A stretch of 12,199 bases of DNA. Source: an uncultured Clostridium sp. (lineage in GTDB: Bacteria; Bacillota; Clostridia; Lachnospirales; Lachnospiraceae). Under the pieces are notes generated by a model. That model did not search any database and was not told the DNA's origin. It saw only the letters and a program-made list of their open reading frames with translations. Positions 5,952 to 12,199 of the stretch are shown in pieces (the stretch's first letter is position 1; every line of letters begins with the position of its first letter). The position numbers were made by a program, and so were the translations under genes. The stretch spans positions 1 through 12,199 of the forward strand of contig CALELW010000196.1 in NCBI GenBank assembly GCA_937902905.1, in the 5' to 3' direction.

Positions 5952-7145
5952 TTATTTTCCCTCGCTTTCTTTCTTTACAAAATCATCATAAAGAGGTGAC
6001 ATGCTGCGAAGTCTCTCAACAATCATTTTCAGATTGTCCACAACATAATCAGCATCTTCTTTGGTTGTTTCTTCGGACAACGTCAAACGAAGTGAACCAT
6101 GTGCAATCTCATGAGGAAGTCCAATTGCCAGTAATACATGCGAAGGATCCAAAGAACCGGATGTACATGCCGAACCACTTGATGCACAAATTCCTTTCTG
6201 GTCAAGCATAATCAGAAGAGACTCTCCCTCAATAAATCGGAAGCATACATTTACATTATTTGGAAGTCTCTTTTCTCTATGACCATTCACTTTCACATAA
6301 GGAATTTCCTTCTCAATACGGGAAATCAAATAGTCGCGGACTTCAATCTGCTTTTTCGCATTTTCTTCCATATTCTGTACAGCCAGTGCAGTCGCTGCCC
6401 CCATACCAACGATTCCCGGTACATTGTGTGTGCCGGCACGACGAGAACGTTCCTGCGCACCACCATGAATCAATGGTCCAATCTTTACGCCATTGCGCAG
6501 ATACATAAATCCGATCCCTTTCGGACCATGGAATTTATGACCACTTGCACTTAACATATCAATGTTCATTTCCTGCACGTCAATCGGTACATGACCAAAT
6601 GCCTGAACCGCATCTGTGTGGAACAAAATATCATGTTTCTTGGCAATGGCACCAATCTCCTTAATTGGCTCCAGCGTTCCAATTTCATTATTGGCAAACA
6701 TCACGGAAATCAAAATCGTATCCGGACGAATGGCTTTTTCCAGCTCGTCTAACGAAATCAAACCATCCTCATCCACATCGAGATAAGTCACTTCAAAACC
6801 TTTGCGCTCTAACCATGCAGTTGTATGAAGTACAGCGTGATGCTCAATTTTCGTTGTAATAATGTGTTTTCCTTTATTCTGGTAGGCTTCTGCTGTCATC
6901 TTAATTGCCCAGTTGTCAGCCTCACTTCCGCCTCCGGTAAAATAAACCTCCGCCGGTGTTTTCGCATTCAAAGCATTTGCAATCTGCTCTCTTGCATCAT
7001 CAACTGCTTTCTTTGCTTTTCCGGCAAAACTGTAAACACTCGCCGGATTACTATATGTGTCCATAAAGTAAGGTTTCATCTGTTCAAAAACTTCCGGCTT
7101 AACTGCTGTCGTTGCAGCATTGTCTAAATATATTAATGAGTCCAT
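5952..7145 (-). CDS. iscS: Cysteine desulfurase IscS/NifS (PLP dependent)
   Basis: The product is 397 residues from the preferred ATG. It removes sulfur from L-cysteine, giving alanine and an enzyme persulfide that feeds IscU and MnmA, the next two genes. Visible residues are YLDNAATT at the N-terminus, His104 in EHHAV, Asp178 and Gln181 in HTDAVQAFGH, and the PLP Lys204 in SASGHKFHGPKG. RRAGTHNVPGIVG (235-247) follows. The catalytic Cys327 lies in ASSGSACTSG, on the long mobile loop typical of group I (IscS-like) enzymes. A GTG start three codons earlier would overlap the ribosome binding site, so ATG 7145 is chosen. A very strong promoter lies directly upstream. No iscR regulator or other isc genes (iscA, hscBA, fdx) occur within this window, consistent with a reduced clostridial system. 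Confidence 0.97.
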   Translation of the reverse strand: MDSLIYLDNAATTAVKPEVFEQMKPYFMDTYSNPASVYSFAGKAKKAVDDAREQIANALNAKTPAEVYFTGGGSEADNWAIKMTAEAYQNKGKHIITTKIEHHAVLHTTAWLERKGFEVTYLDVDEDGLISLDELEKAIRPDTILISVMFANNEIGTLEPIKEIGAIAKKHDILFHTDAVQAFGHVPIDVQEMNIDMLSASGHKFHGPKGIGFMYLRNGVKIGPLIHGGAQERSRRAGTHNVPGIVGMGAATALAVQNMEENAKKQIEVRDYLISRIEKEIPYVKVNGHREKRLPNNVNVCFRFIEGESLLIMLDQKGICASSGSACTSGSLDPSHVLLAIGLPHEIAHGSLRLTLSEETTKEDADYVVDNLKMIVERLRSMSPLYDDFVKKESEGK

Positions 7146-7153
7146 AATTCGCA

Positions 7154-7159
7154 CTCCTT
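7154..7159 (-). promoter_or_regulatory. Ribosome binding site setting the iscS start
   Basis: AAGGAG on the minus strand lies 8 nt before ATG 7145-7143. The competing in-frame GTG at 7154-7152 shares a base with this site and cannot use it. Confidence 0.75.
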
Positions 7160-7186
7160 TTCATATAATTTTGATAGGATATACTT

Positions 7187-7214
7187 ATTATAACAACTTT
7201 GATTTTGTTGTCAA
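7187..7214 (-). promoter_or_regulatory. Consensus extended -10 promoter of the iscS-iscU-mnmA operon
   Basis: On the minus strand there is a perfect TTGACA, a 16-nt spacer and a perfect TATAAT preceded by TGT (extended -10). The whole promoter lies in the last codons of trmO, and the -10 box overlaps the trmO stop codon. Transcription would start near 7180, about 35 nt before the iscS ATG. I see no clear palindromic repressor site in the leader. Confidence 0.85.
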
Positions 7215-7886
7215 GTTTCCTTTCTTAATCTCATCCACATATAAAATCGTTTCCTTTACATGGAAAATTATATCAAAACCGGCAAATTCCATGCCATATT
7301 TTCTTGTTTCATCTTCATGATAAGCCGGTCTTGGATCCTGACTCAGTACCTCTTCTAAGGCACCTCTTTTATCCTCCGGTATTTTCCCCCATAGTTCATC
7401 GGAACATACCACTATAAGCGTATCCATTAAATGCTCACCGGCAAAGCCTGAAAAAGCATCCGGGATACTGTCCGCATACGGTAAATACGGCTTAATATCA
7501 TAAATCGGCGTTCCATTCATTAAGTCCACGCCGGCAACTCGAAGCACCGCTCCTTCATTTTTTGTATGCTCTACACCAATGAGCCGAACGGCAGTTAGTC
7601 CAATCGGATTCGGGCGAAATGGTGAGCGGGTAGCGAACACACCTACCCTCTTATTTCCTCCCAGTCTTGGAGGTCTGACAGTAGGCGACCATTTTTTCGG
7701 TACATTTTCCGAAAACTGCCACAAAAGCCACAAATGAGAATATTTCTCAATTCCTCGCAGTGCATCTTCCGTTCGATATTCCGGTTCAAATACAATAACG
7801 CCTTCGGACTCATGAGCCAGCGCCCCTTGCCTTGGAATTCCAAATTTCTCAGAAAAATCTGTATAAATGGTTGCAACTGCCTTCAT
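7188..7886 (-). CDS. trmO: tRNA (t6A37) N6-methyltransferase TrmO (TsaA/VirR family)
   Basis: The product is 232 residues from the preferred start. TrmO enzymes use S-adenosylmethionine to methylate t6A at position 37 of certain tRNAs, giving m6t6A. The beta-barrel domain carries the family signature RPPRLGGNKRVGVFATRSP (71-89) followed by FRPNPIGLTAVRL, and GVDLMNGTPIYDIKPYLPYADS (119-140). The C-terminal extension with LSQDPRPAYHEDE (181-193) and FAGFDIIF is found in full-length TrmO proteins and not in the short stand-alone TsaA domain. A start two codons earlier (7892) exists, but the AAGGGG site is 7 nt from ATG 7886 and only 1 nt from the other. It sits between the phosphoketolase terminator and the isc promoter. 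I see no good promoter of its own, so transcription may rely on readthrough from the phosphoketolase gene or a start inside it. Confidence 0.93.
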   Translation of the reverse strand: MKAVATIYTDFSEKFGIPRQGALAHESEGVIVFEPEYRTEDALRGIEKYSHLWLLWQFSENVPKKWSPTVRPPRLGGNKRVGVFATRSPFRPNPIGLTAVRLIGVEHTKNEGAVLRVAGVDLMNGTPIYDIKPYLPYADSIPDAFSGFAGEHLMDTLIVVCSDELWGKIPEDKRGALEEVLSQDPRPAYHEDETRKYGMEFAGFDIIFHVKETILYVDEIKKGNLTTKSKLL

Positions 7887-7893
7887 TTTCATT

Positions 7894-7899
7894 CCCCTT
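7894..7899 (-). promoter_or_regulatory. Ribosome binding site choosing the second ATG of trmO
   Basis: AAGGGG on the minus strand is 7 nt from ATG 7886-7884 but only 1 nt from the upstream ATG 7892-7890. This is the same ATG-AAA-ATG arrangement as at the start of the dehydrogenase gene. Confidence 0.55.
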
Positions 7900-7902
7900 T
7901 AT

Positions 7903-7944
7903 TTTTCCAAAAGAAAGAGGGCTGCCCGCTGACAGCCCCCTCTC
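7903..7944 (-). terminator. Rho-independent terminator of the phosphoketolase gene
   Basis: On the minus strand a GC-rich stem pairs GAGGGGGCTG with CAGCCCTC (one G unpaired) around a short loop, then runs into TTTCTTTT. It begins about 20 nt after the phosphoketolase stop codon and ends just before the trmO ribosome binding site. Confidence 0.9.
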
Positions 7945-7962
7945 ATTCACCTTACAGTGAAA

Positions 7963-10368
7963 TTATTTGTGCCATTTCCAATCGCGGATTTCAGGAAGAT
8001 CCTGACCATATTCCGCAATATACTGTTTATGCTCAACCAATTTGTCGTTCATCTGCTGGATAAGGTAAGAACCTTTGTTTCCAAGCTGTGGAAGGTGCAT
8101 AATTGCATCTTTAACAAGGTTGAAACGGTCAATCTCGTTCTGAACACGCATATCAAATGGAGTAGTAATGGTACCCTCTTCCTGATAACCATGTACAGAA
8201 ACGTTTTTATTATGACGCTCATAAGTCAACTCATGAATGAGTGTTGGATATCCGTGGAATGCAAAGATAACCGGTGTATCCTTTGTAAACAGAGCATCGT
8301 ACTCACGGTCAGAAAGACCATGTGGATGTTTGCTGTCAGACTCAAGTTTGAATAAGTCTACTACGTTAATTACACGAATCTTCAATTCAGGCATTGCATC
8401 ACGAAGAATTGTTGTAGCAGCAAGAGTCTCAAGTGTTGGTGTATCACCACAACATGCCATAACAAGATCCGGCTCGTCGTTCTGGTCGTTACTAGCCCAT
8501 TCCCAAACACTGATACCCTGTGTACAGTGTTTAACAGCCTGCTCCATTGTCAGCCACTGTTTGCTTGGGTGTTTGGATGCAACAATTGCATTGACATAGT
8601 TCTTACTCTTTACACAGTGGTCAAAGCAGGAAAGCAAGCAGTTAGCATCCGGTGGAAGGTACATACGTACAACGTCTGCCTTCTTGTTAGCCAAATGATC
8701 TAAGAAACCTGGATCCTGATGTGTAAATCCGTTATGATCCTGCTGCCATACATTTGATGTCAAAATGAAGTTCAAGGATGCAATTGGCTGTCTCCAGGAA
8801 AGCTGGTTTGTTACTTTCAACCATTTTGCATGCTGTGCTGCCATCGAATCTACGACACGGATAAATGCTTCGTAAGAAGCGAAGAAACCATGGCGTCCGG
8901 TAAGAAGATAAGCTTCCAGCCATGCTTCACACATATGCTCAGAAAGCATACCATCCATGATACGTCCATCCAGTGCAAGGTTGTCATCATCGCTGTACAT
9001 ATTTGCATTCCAAGGACGATTCTCAACTTCAAATGCATGATACAGACGGTTAGACATAGACTCGTCTGGTCCGAAGATACGGAAGTTTTTATTTTCTTTA
9101 TTTAAGGTGAAGATATCACGCACATAAGCACCAAGCTCAATCATATCCTGTGCCTGAGTCTCACCAGGAACAACATCTTTTACGCCATACTCACGGAAAT
9201 CCGGGAGACGAAGATCTTTCAGAAGAAGACCACCGTTTGCATGTGGGTTAGCGCCCATACGAGCATTTCCCTTAGGAGCCATATCAACGATCTCCTGTTT
9301 TACGCTTCCGTCTTCATTGAAAAGTTCTTCTGGTTTGTAGCTAAGCAGCCACTCTCTCAACTGATCCAAATGCTCTGGTTTTTCCATTGACATAGGAACC
9401 TGATGTGCACGGAAAGAGCCTTCGATTTTCTGTCCGTCTACTACTCGTGGACCTGTCCATCCCTTTGGAGTACGAAGTACGATCATTGGCCAAGCAACTC
9501 TCTTTGCATCGTTGTTTTCACGAGCATGCTTCTGAATTGCTTTAATTTTCTCGATACAGCTGTCCATTGCCTCGCACATAGCTTTGTGCATAGCGATATG
9601 ATCTTCCGGATCGATACCATCGTTCATTTCGTCTTTTGCTTCTACAAAGATTGGATCCCATCCACATCCCTTGAAGAAATTCTCTACTTCTTCATGAGAC
9701 ATACGTGCAAATACAGTAGGGTTACTAATCTTGTATCCGTTCATATGAAGGATTGGAAGAACCGCACCATCTGTGATTGGATTTAAGAATTTATTGGACT
9801 GCCAGGAAGTTGCCAGTGGGCCTGTCTCAGATTCACCGTCACCAACTACAGGAACTGCAATCAAATCCGGGTTATCAAATACGGCACCAAACGCATGAGC
9901 GACTGAATAACCAAGCTCTCCACCTTCATTAATTGAACCTGGAGTCTCCGGTGCACAGTGACTTGGTACTCCACATGGGAATGAGAACTGTTTGAACATC
10001 TTCTGCATACCCTCAACATCCTGAGAAATATTAGGATAAATTTCACTGTATGTTCCATCAATGTAGGTATTGGCAATCTGGAAGTTTCCGCCGTGTCCCG
10101 GACCGGAAATGTAAATCATATCCAGATCATAACGTTTGATAACACGGTTACAGTGAGTCCAGACAAAGTTCTGTCCCGGTACTGTTCCCCAGTGACCTAC
10201 AATTTTCTTTTTAACATGATCCATAGTAAGTGGTTTGCGAAGCAGCGGGTTATCCAACAGATACAACTGACCAGCGGACAAATAGTTTGCTGCACGCCAA
10301 TATGTGTCCATCTTCTGCAGCATCTCATCACACAGAGGCTGCTTCTCAAGACAAGTATTTTCGCTCAT
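7963..10368 (-). CDS. xfp: Xylulose-5-phosphate/fructose-6-phosphate phosphoketolase
   Basis: The product has 801 residues, the normal length. The thiamine-diphosphate enzyme splits xylulose 5-phosphate (and often fructose 6-phosphate) with phosphate into acetyl phosphate plus glyceraldehyde 3-phosphate (or erythrose 4-phosphate). This lets acetate kinase make ATP. Family motifs visible in order are GHWGTVPGQNF (58-68), SGPGHGGN (88-95), PSHCAPETPGSINEGGELGYS (135-155) and the ThDP/Mg site GDGESETGP (176-184). Then come GWTGPR, FRAHQVP, MGANPHANGG, the LSEHMCEAWLEAYLLTGRHG region with the catalytic Glu, and NGFTHQDPGFLDH with a catalytic His. All regions are intact. Translation starts at ATG 10368 after an AAAGGAG site. 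The gene stands as a single transcription unit with promoter and terminator. No acetate kinase or pentose genes lie next to it in this window. Confidence 0.98.
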   Translation of the reverse strand: MSENTCLEKQPLCDEMLQKMDTYWRAANYLSAGQLYLLDNPLLRKPLTMDHVKKKIVGHWGTVPGQNFVWTHCNRVIKRYDLDMIYISGPGHGGNFQIANTYIDGTYSEIYPNISQDVEGMQKMFKQFSFPCGVPSHCAPETPGSINEGGELGYSVAHAFGAVFDNPDLIAVPVVGDGESETGPLATSWQSNKFLNPITDGAVLPILHMNGYKISNPTVFARMSHEEVENFFKGCGWDPIFVEAKDEMNDGIDPEDHIAMHKAMCEAMDSCIEKIKAIQKHARENNDAKRVAWPMIVLRTPKGWTGPRVVDGQKIEGSFRAHQVPMSMEKPEHLDQLREWLLSYKPEELFNEDGSVKQEIVDMAPKGNARMGANPHANGGLLLKDLRLPDFREYGVKDVVPGETQAQDMIELGAYVRDIFTLNKENKNFRIFGPDESMSNRLYHAFEVENRPWNANMYSDDDNLALDGRIMDGMLSEHMCEAWLEAYLLTGRHGFFASYEAFIRVVDSMAAQHAKWLKVTNQLSWRQPIASLNFILTSNVWQQDHNGFTHQDPGFLDHLANKKADVVRMYLPPDANCLLSCFDHCVKSKNYVNAIVASKHPSKQWLTMEQAVKHCTQGISVWEWASNDQNDEPDLVMACCGDTPTLETLAATTILRDAMPELKIRVINVVDLFKLESDSKHPHGLSDREYDALFTKDTPVIFAFHGYPTLIHELTYERHNKNVSVHGYQEEGTITTPFDMRVQNEIDRFNLVKDAIMHLPQLGNKGSYLIQQMNDKLVEHKQYIAEYGQDLPEIRDWKWHK

Positions 10369-10421
10369 AATGAACTCCTTTCGAAATTTTCTTTTTTAGC
10401 TAAAATTTTTCAACATTTCCC

Positions 10422-10450
10422 ATTATATAGGCAATCGACAAATTCTTCAA
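10422..10450 (-). promoter_or_regulatory. Sigma-A promoter of the phosphoketolase gene
   Basis: On the minus strand, TTGAAG, a 17-nt spacer and a perfect TATAAT point at the gene. Transcription would begin near 10415, with a leader of about 46 nt. Upstream (10475-10490) are two TGACAAA repeats 8 nt apart in an AT-rich tract, a possible regulator site. Confidence 0.75.
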
Positions 10451-10535
10451 CCTTTTTTATCGTTTTTTTGAGGATTTTGTCACTTTGTCAAAAAAATAAC
10501 AATATTACATGCTTTTTTGTGCATATTTTCTACAA

Positions 10536-11501
10536 TCAATCCAAATAGGTTGGATGACAAAGGGCACCTTTCTTAAATTCTCCCTCTGATGTTACAAACG
10601 GGTACTGTAATTCCGATTCGTAATACCATGGGTCCTCCTCGTGTGCCGGATTTGTGAGCAAATGAAACTGTTTTGCGGGCTTTCCGCCCTTTCCAAGCAA
10701 AAATGCCTTCTCGCCATTTTCATTGACACACACATCAACAATCACTGCCGCATCACCGGCCGCCGCATTCAAAAACAAATCACCGGTCTGCAATTTATCT
10801 TTTTTAATCTTTTTCGTCTCTTTTTCCAATGTTGAAACCGATGTATAAGTCAAAACGCAGTGCAGATATGCTTCCAGATTTTTCCTCGTTTTATCCAGTT
10901 CGCCTCCATTGACCCAGATTGCGCCGGTCGAATCTTTGCGGATACGAAATCCTTCTCTCCACTTTTGGTACTGCGCCGCAAAGCCATCGGAAAACTGAAA
11001 TGAAATTTTGTCATACATTTGATTTTCCCACAAATACTCGGTATACAATCGAATCACGGAACCGCCTGCCCACTGAAGATTCTCTTTTGCTAACGGAAGT
11101 TTGAAAACCGCCGGCGTATTGGTGATATCCTTTGCTTTTTTGCCCTCCCATGTTTTTACTACACCTGTAGATTTTTTCAAGGAATAATTTCGTAAAAACT
11201 CTGCAAGACTTCCCTTTTCGGCCTCTTCTCTTGTATATCCTTTGGGCGTGTTGATACGCTCTGCCAGCGTCATCCCTTCTCCATTTACAATAGGAAGTTG
11301 TTTTTCTTCTTCTTTCGTTTCCTTTTTTTCTTCTTTTTTTGCTGCCTGTCCGGATGCAGCCACCGGTTCTGAAGACGATGCCGGTGCACGCCAGATCATT
11401 GGTCCCCAAAGCGGGGAAAATAACAGCAATAACACGCCGCCTAATAATCCTGCCAAAAAAATCGCATCCTTTTGATGCATTCTTCGTCTGCTCATAACCA
11501 T
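10536..11501 (-). CDS. Membrane-anchored DUF4846 protein
   Basis: The product has 321 residues and no known biochemical role. Residues 1-11 are basic and 12-30 form one membrane segment or uncleaved signal. Residues 40-68 are a Lys/Glu-rich linker, and about 80-300 are the DUF4846 domain outside the membrane. Domain landmarks are ERINTPKGYTREE (81-93), FLRNYSL, NLQWAGGSVIRLYTEYLW (141-158), ISFQFSDGFAAQYQKWREGFR (166-186), TGDLFL (239-244) and AFLLGKGGKPAKQFHLLTNP. From memory, the family usually has a Cys-Ala-Asp after the LQ and a Pro-Gly-His after the GDxF motif. Here these read WAGG and AAAGD, so conserved polar residues seem changed. A GAGAGGA site precedes the ATG; an in-frame ATG two codons later is possible. 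Transcribed alone, toward the phosphoketolase gene, with no convincing terminator. Confidence 0.8.
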   Translation of the reverse strand: MVMSRRRMHQKDAIFLAGLLGGVLLLLFSPLWGPMIWRAPASSSEPVAASGQAAKKEEKKETKEEEKQLPIVNGEGMTLAERINTPKGYTREEAEKGSLAEFLRNYSLKKSTGVVKTWEGKKAKDITNTPAVFKLPLAKENLQWAGGSVIRLYTEYLWENQMYDKISFQFSDGFAAQYQKWREGFRIRKDSTGAIWVNGGELDKTRKNLEAYLHCVLTYTSVSTLEKETKKIKKDKLQTGDLFLNAAAGDAAVIVDVCVNENGEKAFLLGKGGKPAKQFHLLTNPAHEEDPWYYESELQYPFVTSEGEFKKGALCHPTYLD

Positions 11502-11525
11502 CTTTCCTCTCTTGCATTTGTCCTT

Positions 11526-11554
11526 ATTATATCCAATCCCTCTGTAATTGTCTA
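11526..11554 (-). promoter_or_regulatory. Sigma-A promoter of the DUF4846 gene
   Basis: On the minus strand, TAGACA, a 17-nt spacer and a perfect TATAAT lie just upstream of the gene. The leader is about 20 nt. Confidence 0.75.
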
Positions 11555-11618
11555 TTCTATTTTCGCCTTGCTTCTGTGAAAAAAAGCATCAAAAGAAGGG
11601 TAAATCGGCATATAAGGT

Positions 11619-11647
11619 TTTACAAATTGCCTTTTTAATTGTATAAT
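11619..11647 (+). promoter_or_regulatory. Sigma-A promoter of the small membrane protein gene
   Basis: TTTACA and a perfect TATAAT are separated by 17 nt. Transcription would start near 11654, with a leader of about 26 nt. It is divergent from the DUF4846 promoter, with about 65 nt between the two -35 boxes. Confidence 0.75.
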
Positions 11648-11679
11648 AAAGAATACTTTACGAAAAATGGAGGACTTTT

Positions 11680-12153
11680 ATGCAAAAAAAAGAAAGGAAA
11701 CAGCGGGTTCGCAAGACACCGCCGGTACTGCCCCGTTTGGTAATACTATTCTTTCTTTTGATGGTTCTGCTCTTTATGAACATCGATACATGCAGCCGTA
11801 TACTCAACTACGGAAGCTATGAGAAAACCACCGCCACCATTGTTACAAAAAAGACGGACGGTTTTCTTCTCCTGATTCCGATGGCGGAGCTTTCCTATCA
11901 ATATGAAGGAACCGAATATAAGGAAGATAAATTTTTTGTCCTGCCACATCTCTTTGGCATATCCAATGAGGCCGGACAACAGATTACAATTTATGTAAAT
12001 AAAACATCACCAAATTACTGTTTGATACAGCAGCCGTTTTATAAAAATGCGGTAAACTGGATTCTTCTCCTATTATTAGGGGTCTGCATCCACAATATCG
12101 TTAAGCTGCAAAAAAAGAAGAAGGAGGCAACACATGAAAGCCAAATGGAATGA
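11680..12153 (+). CDS. Small two-TM membrane protein, DUF3592-like
   Basis: The product has 157 residues. A basic N-terminus is followed by a membrane segment at about 18-35, an extracytoplasmic beta-rich stretch (about 45-118), a second membrane segment at about 125-142 and a Lys-rich tail. The middle part has the look of DUF3592: TTATIVTKKTDG, then SYQYEGTEYKEDKF, then GQQITIYVNKTSPNYCLI. In such proteins a short barrel sits between two helices. The match is by pattern only and the role is unknown. A GGAGG site lies 6 nt before the ATG. The last 20 nt overlap the next gene in another frame, and the ribosome binding site of that gene is inside this one, so the two are an operon and probably partner proteins. 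Confidence 0.75.
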   Translation: MQKKERKQRVRKTPPVLPRLVILFFLLMVLLFMNIDTCSRILNYGSYEKTTATIVTKKTDGFLLLIPMAELSYQYEGTEYKEDKFFVLPHLFGISNEAGQQITIYVNKTSPNYCLIQQPFYKNAVNWILLLLLGVCIHNIVKLQKKKKEATHESQME

Positions 12154-12199
12154 ATGGAAAAATAGCATCAAACAAATGCGTGCTGACAAACGTTGGTTT
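12134..12199 (+). CDS. Start of an unknown gene, runs off the right edge
   Basis: Only 22 codons are visible, beginning MKAKWNEWKNSIKQMRADKR. An AAGGAGG ribosome binding site (12121-12127) lies 6 nt upstream, and the ATG overlaps the end of the small membrane protein gene by 20 nt, which makes a real start likely. The visible peptide is basic and amphipathic, as in a cytoplasmic N-terminus before a membrane segment. No family can be named. Confidence 0.65.
   Translation, partial: MKAKWNEWKNSIKQMRADKRWF

Noticed and set aside
9403..9786. A 127-codon plus-strand open frame inside xfp
   Set aside because: It is antisense to an intact conserved enzyme and has no family-like motifs.
10491..10527. 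Possible terminator of the DUF4846 gene
   Set aside because: On the minus strand the stem ATGC/GCAT has only four pairs, and the T-run begins too far downstream to be convincing.
10093..10548. A 151-codon plus-strand open frame antisense to the phosphoketolase start and its promoter
   Set aside because: It is a shadow of a highly conserved gene, has a biased Phe/Ser/Cys composition, and covers the real promoter region.

Overview
The window looks like a chromosomal segment of a low-to-moderate GC Gram-positive anaerobe. Lachnospiraceae (Clostridia) is my best guess. The reasons are the strong AGGAGG-type ribosome binding sites, near-consensus sigma-A promoters, an iscS-iscU-mnmA operon, a long-type phosphoketolase and a DUF4846 protein. 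The placement rests on gene content and style, not on a database match.

Layout. Positions 1-242 (minus) hold the N-terminus of a MalK/UgpC-type sugar ABC ATPase. Positions 383-3130 (minus) are a tight three-gene cell-envelope operon, transcribed in the order LCP-like/LytR_C membrane protein, WecG/TagA-like protein, YitT-family membrane protein. A promoter sits at 3179-3207. The first two proteins resemble wall-polymer enzymes but seem to lack key active-site residues. Positions 3143-3693 carry no gene. This stretch has two divergent promoters at its edges and, between them, two related long hairpin elements in opposite orientation. Positions 3694-4434 (plus) encode a FabG-like short-chain dehydrogenase, convergent with the next block.

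Positions 4439-7886 (minus) are a tRNA-modification and sulfur-transfer block read as trmO (tsaA), iscS, iscU, mnmA. IscS supplies sulfur, IscU is the Fe-S scaffold, MnmA thiolates U34, and TrmO methylates t6A37. A fully consensus promoter for iscS overlaps the trmO stop codon. Positions 7963-10368 (minus) encode an 801-residue phosphoketolase with its own promoter and a strong terminator. Positions 10536-11501 (minus) encode a membrane-anchored DUF4846 protein. Divergent from it, 11680-12153 (plus) encodes a small two-TM protein that overlaps the start of a gene running off the right edge.

The most unusual content is the hairpin pair at 3213-3403 and 3453-3626. Their apical 33 nt and a CGCTCCCGCT internal loop are conserved. 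Their helices differ in sequence but keep pairing through compensatory changes. This suggests selection on structure, either a structured RNA or a folded DNA element. I could not assign it to a named family.
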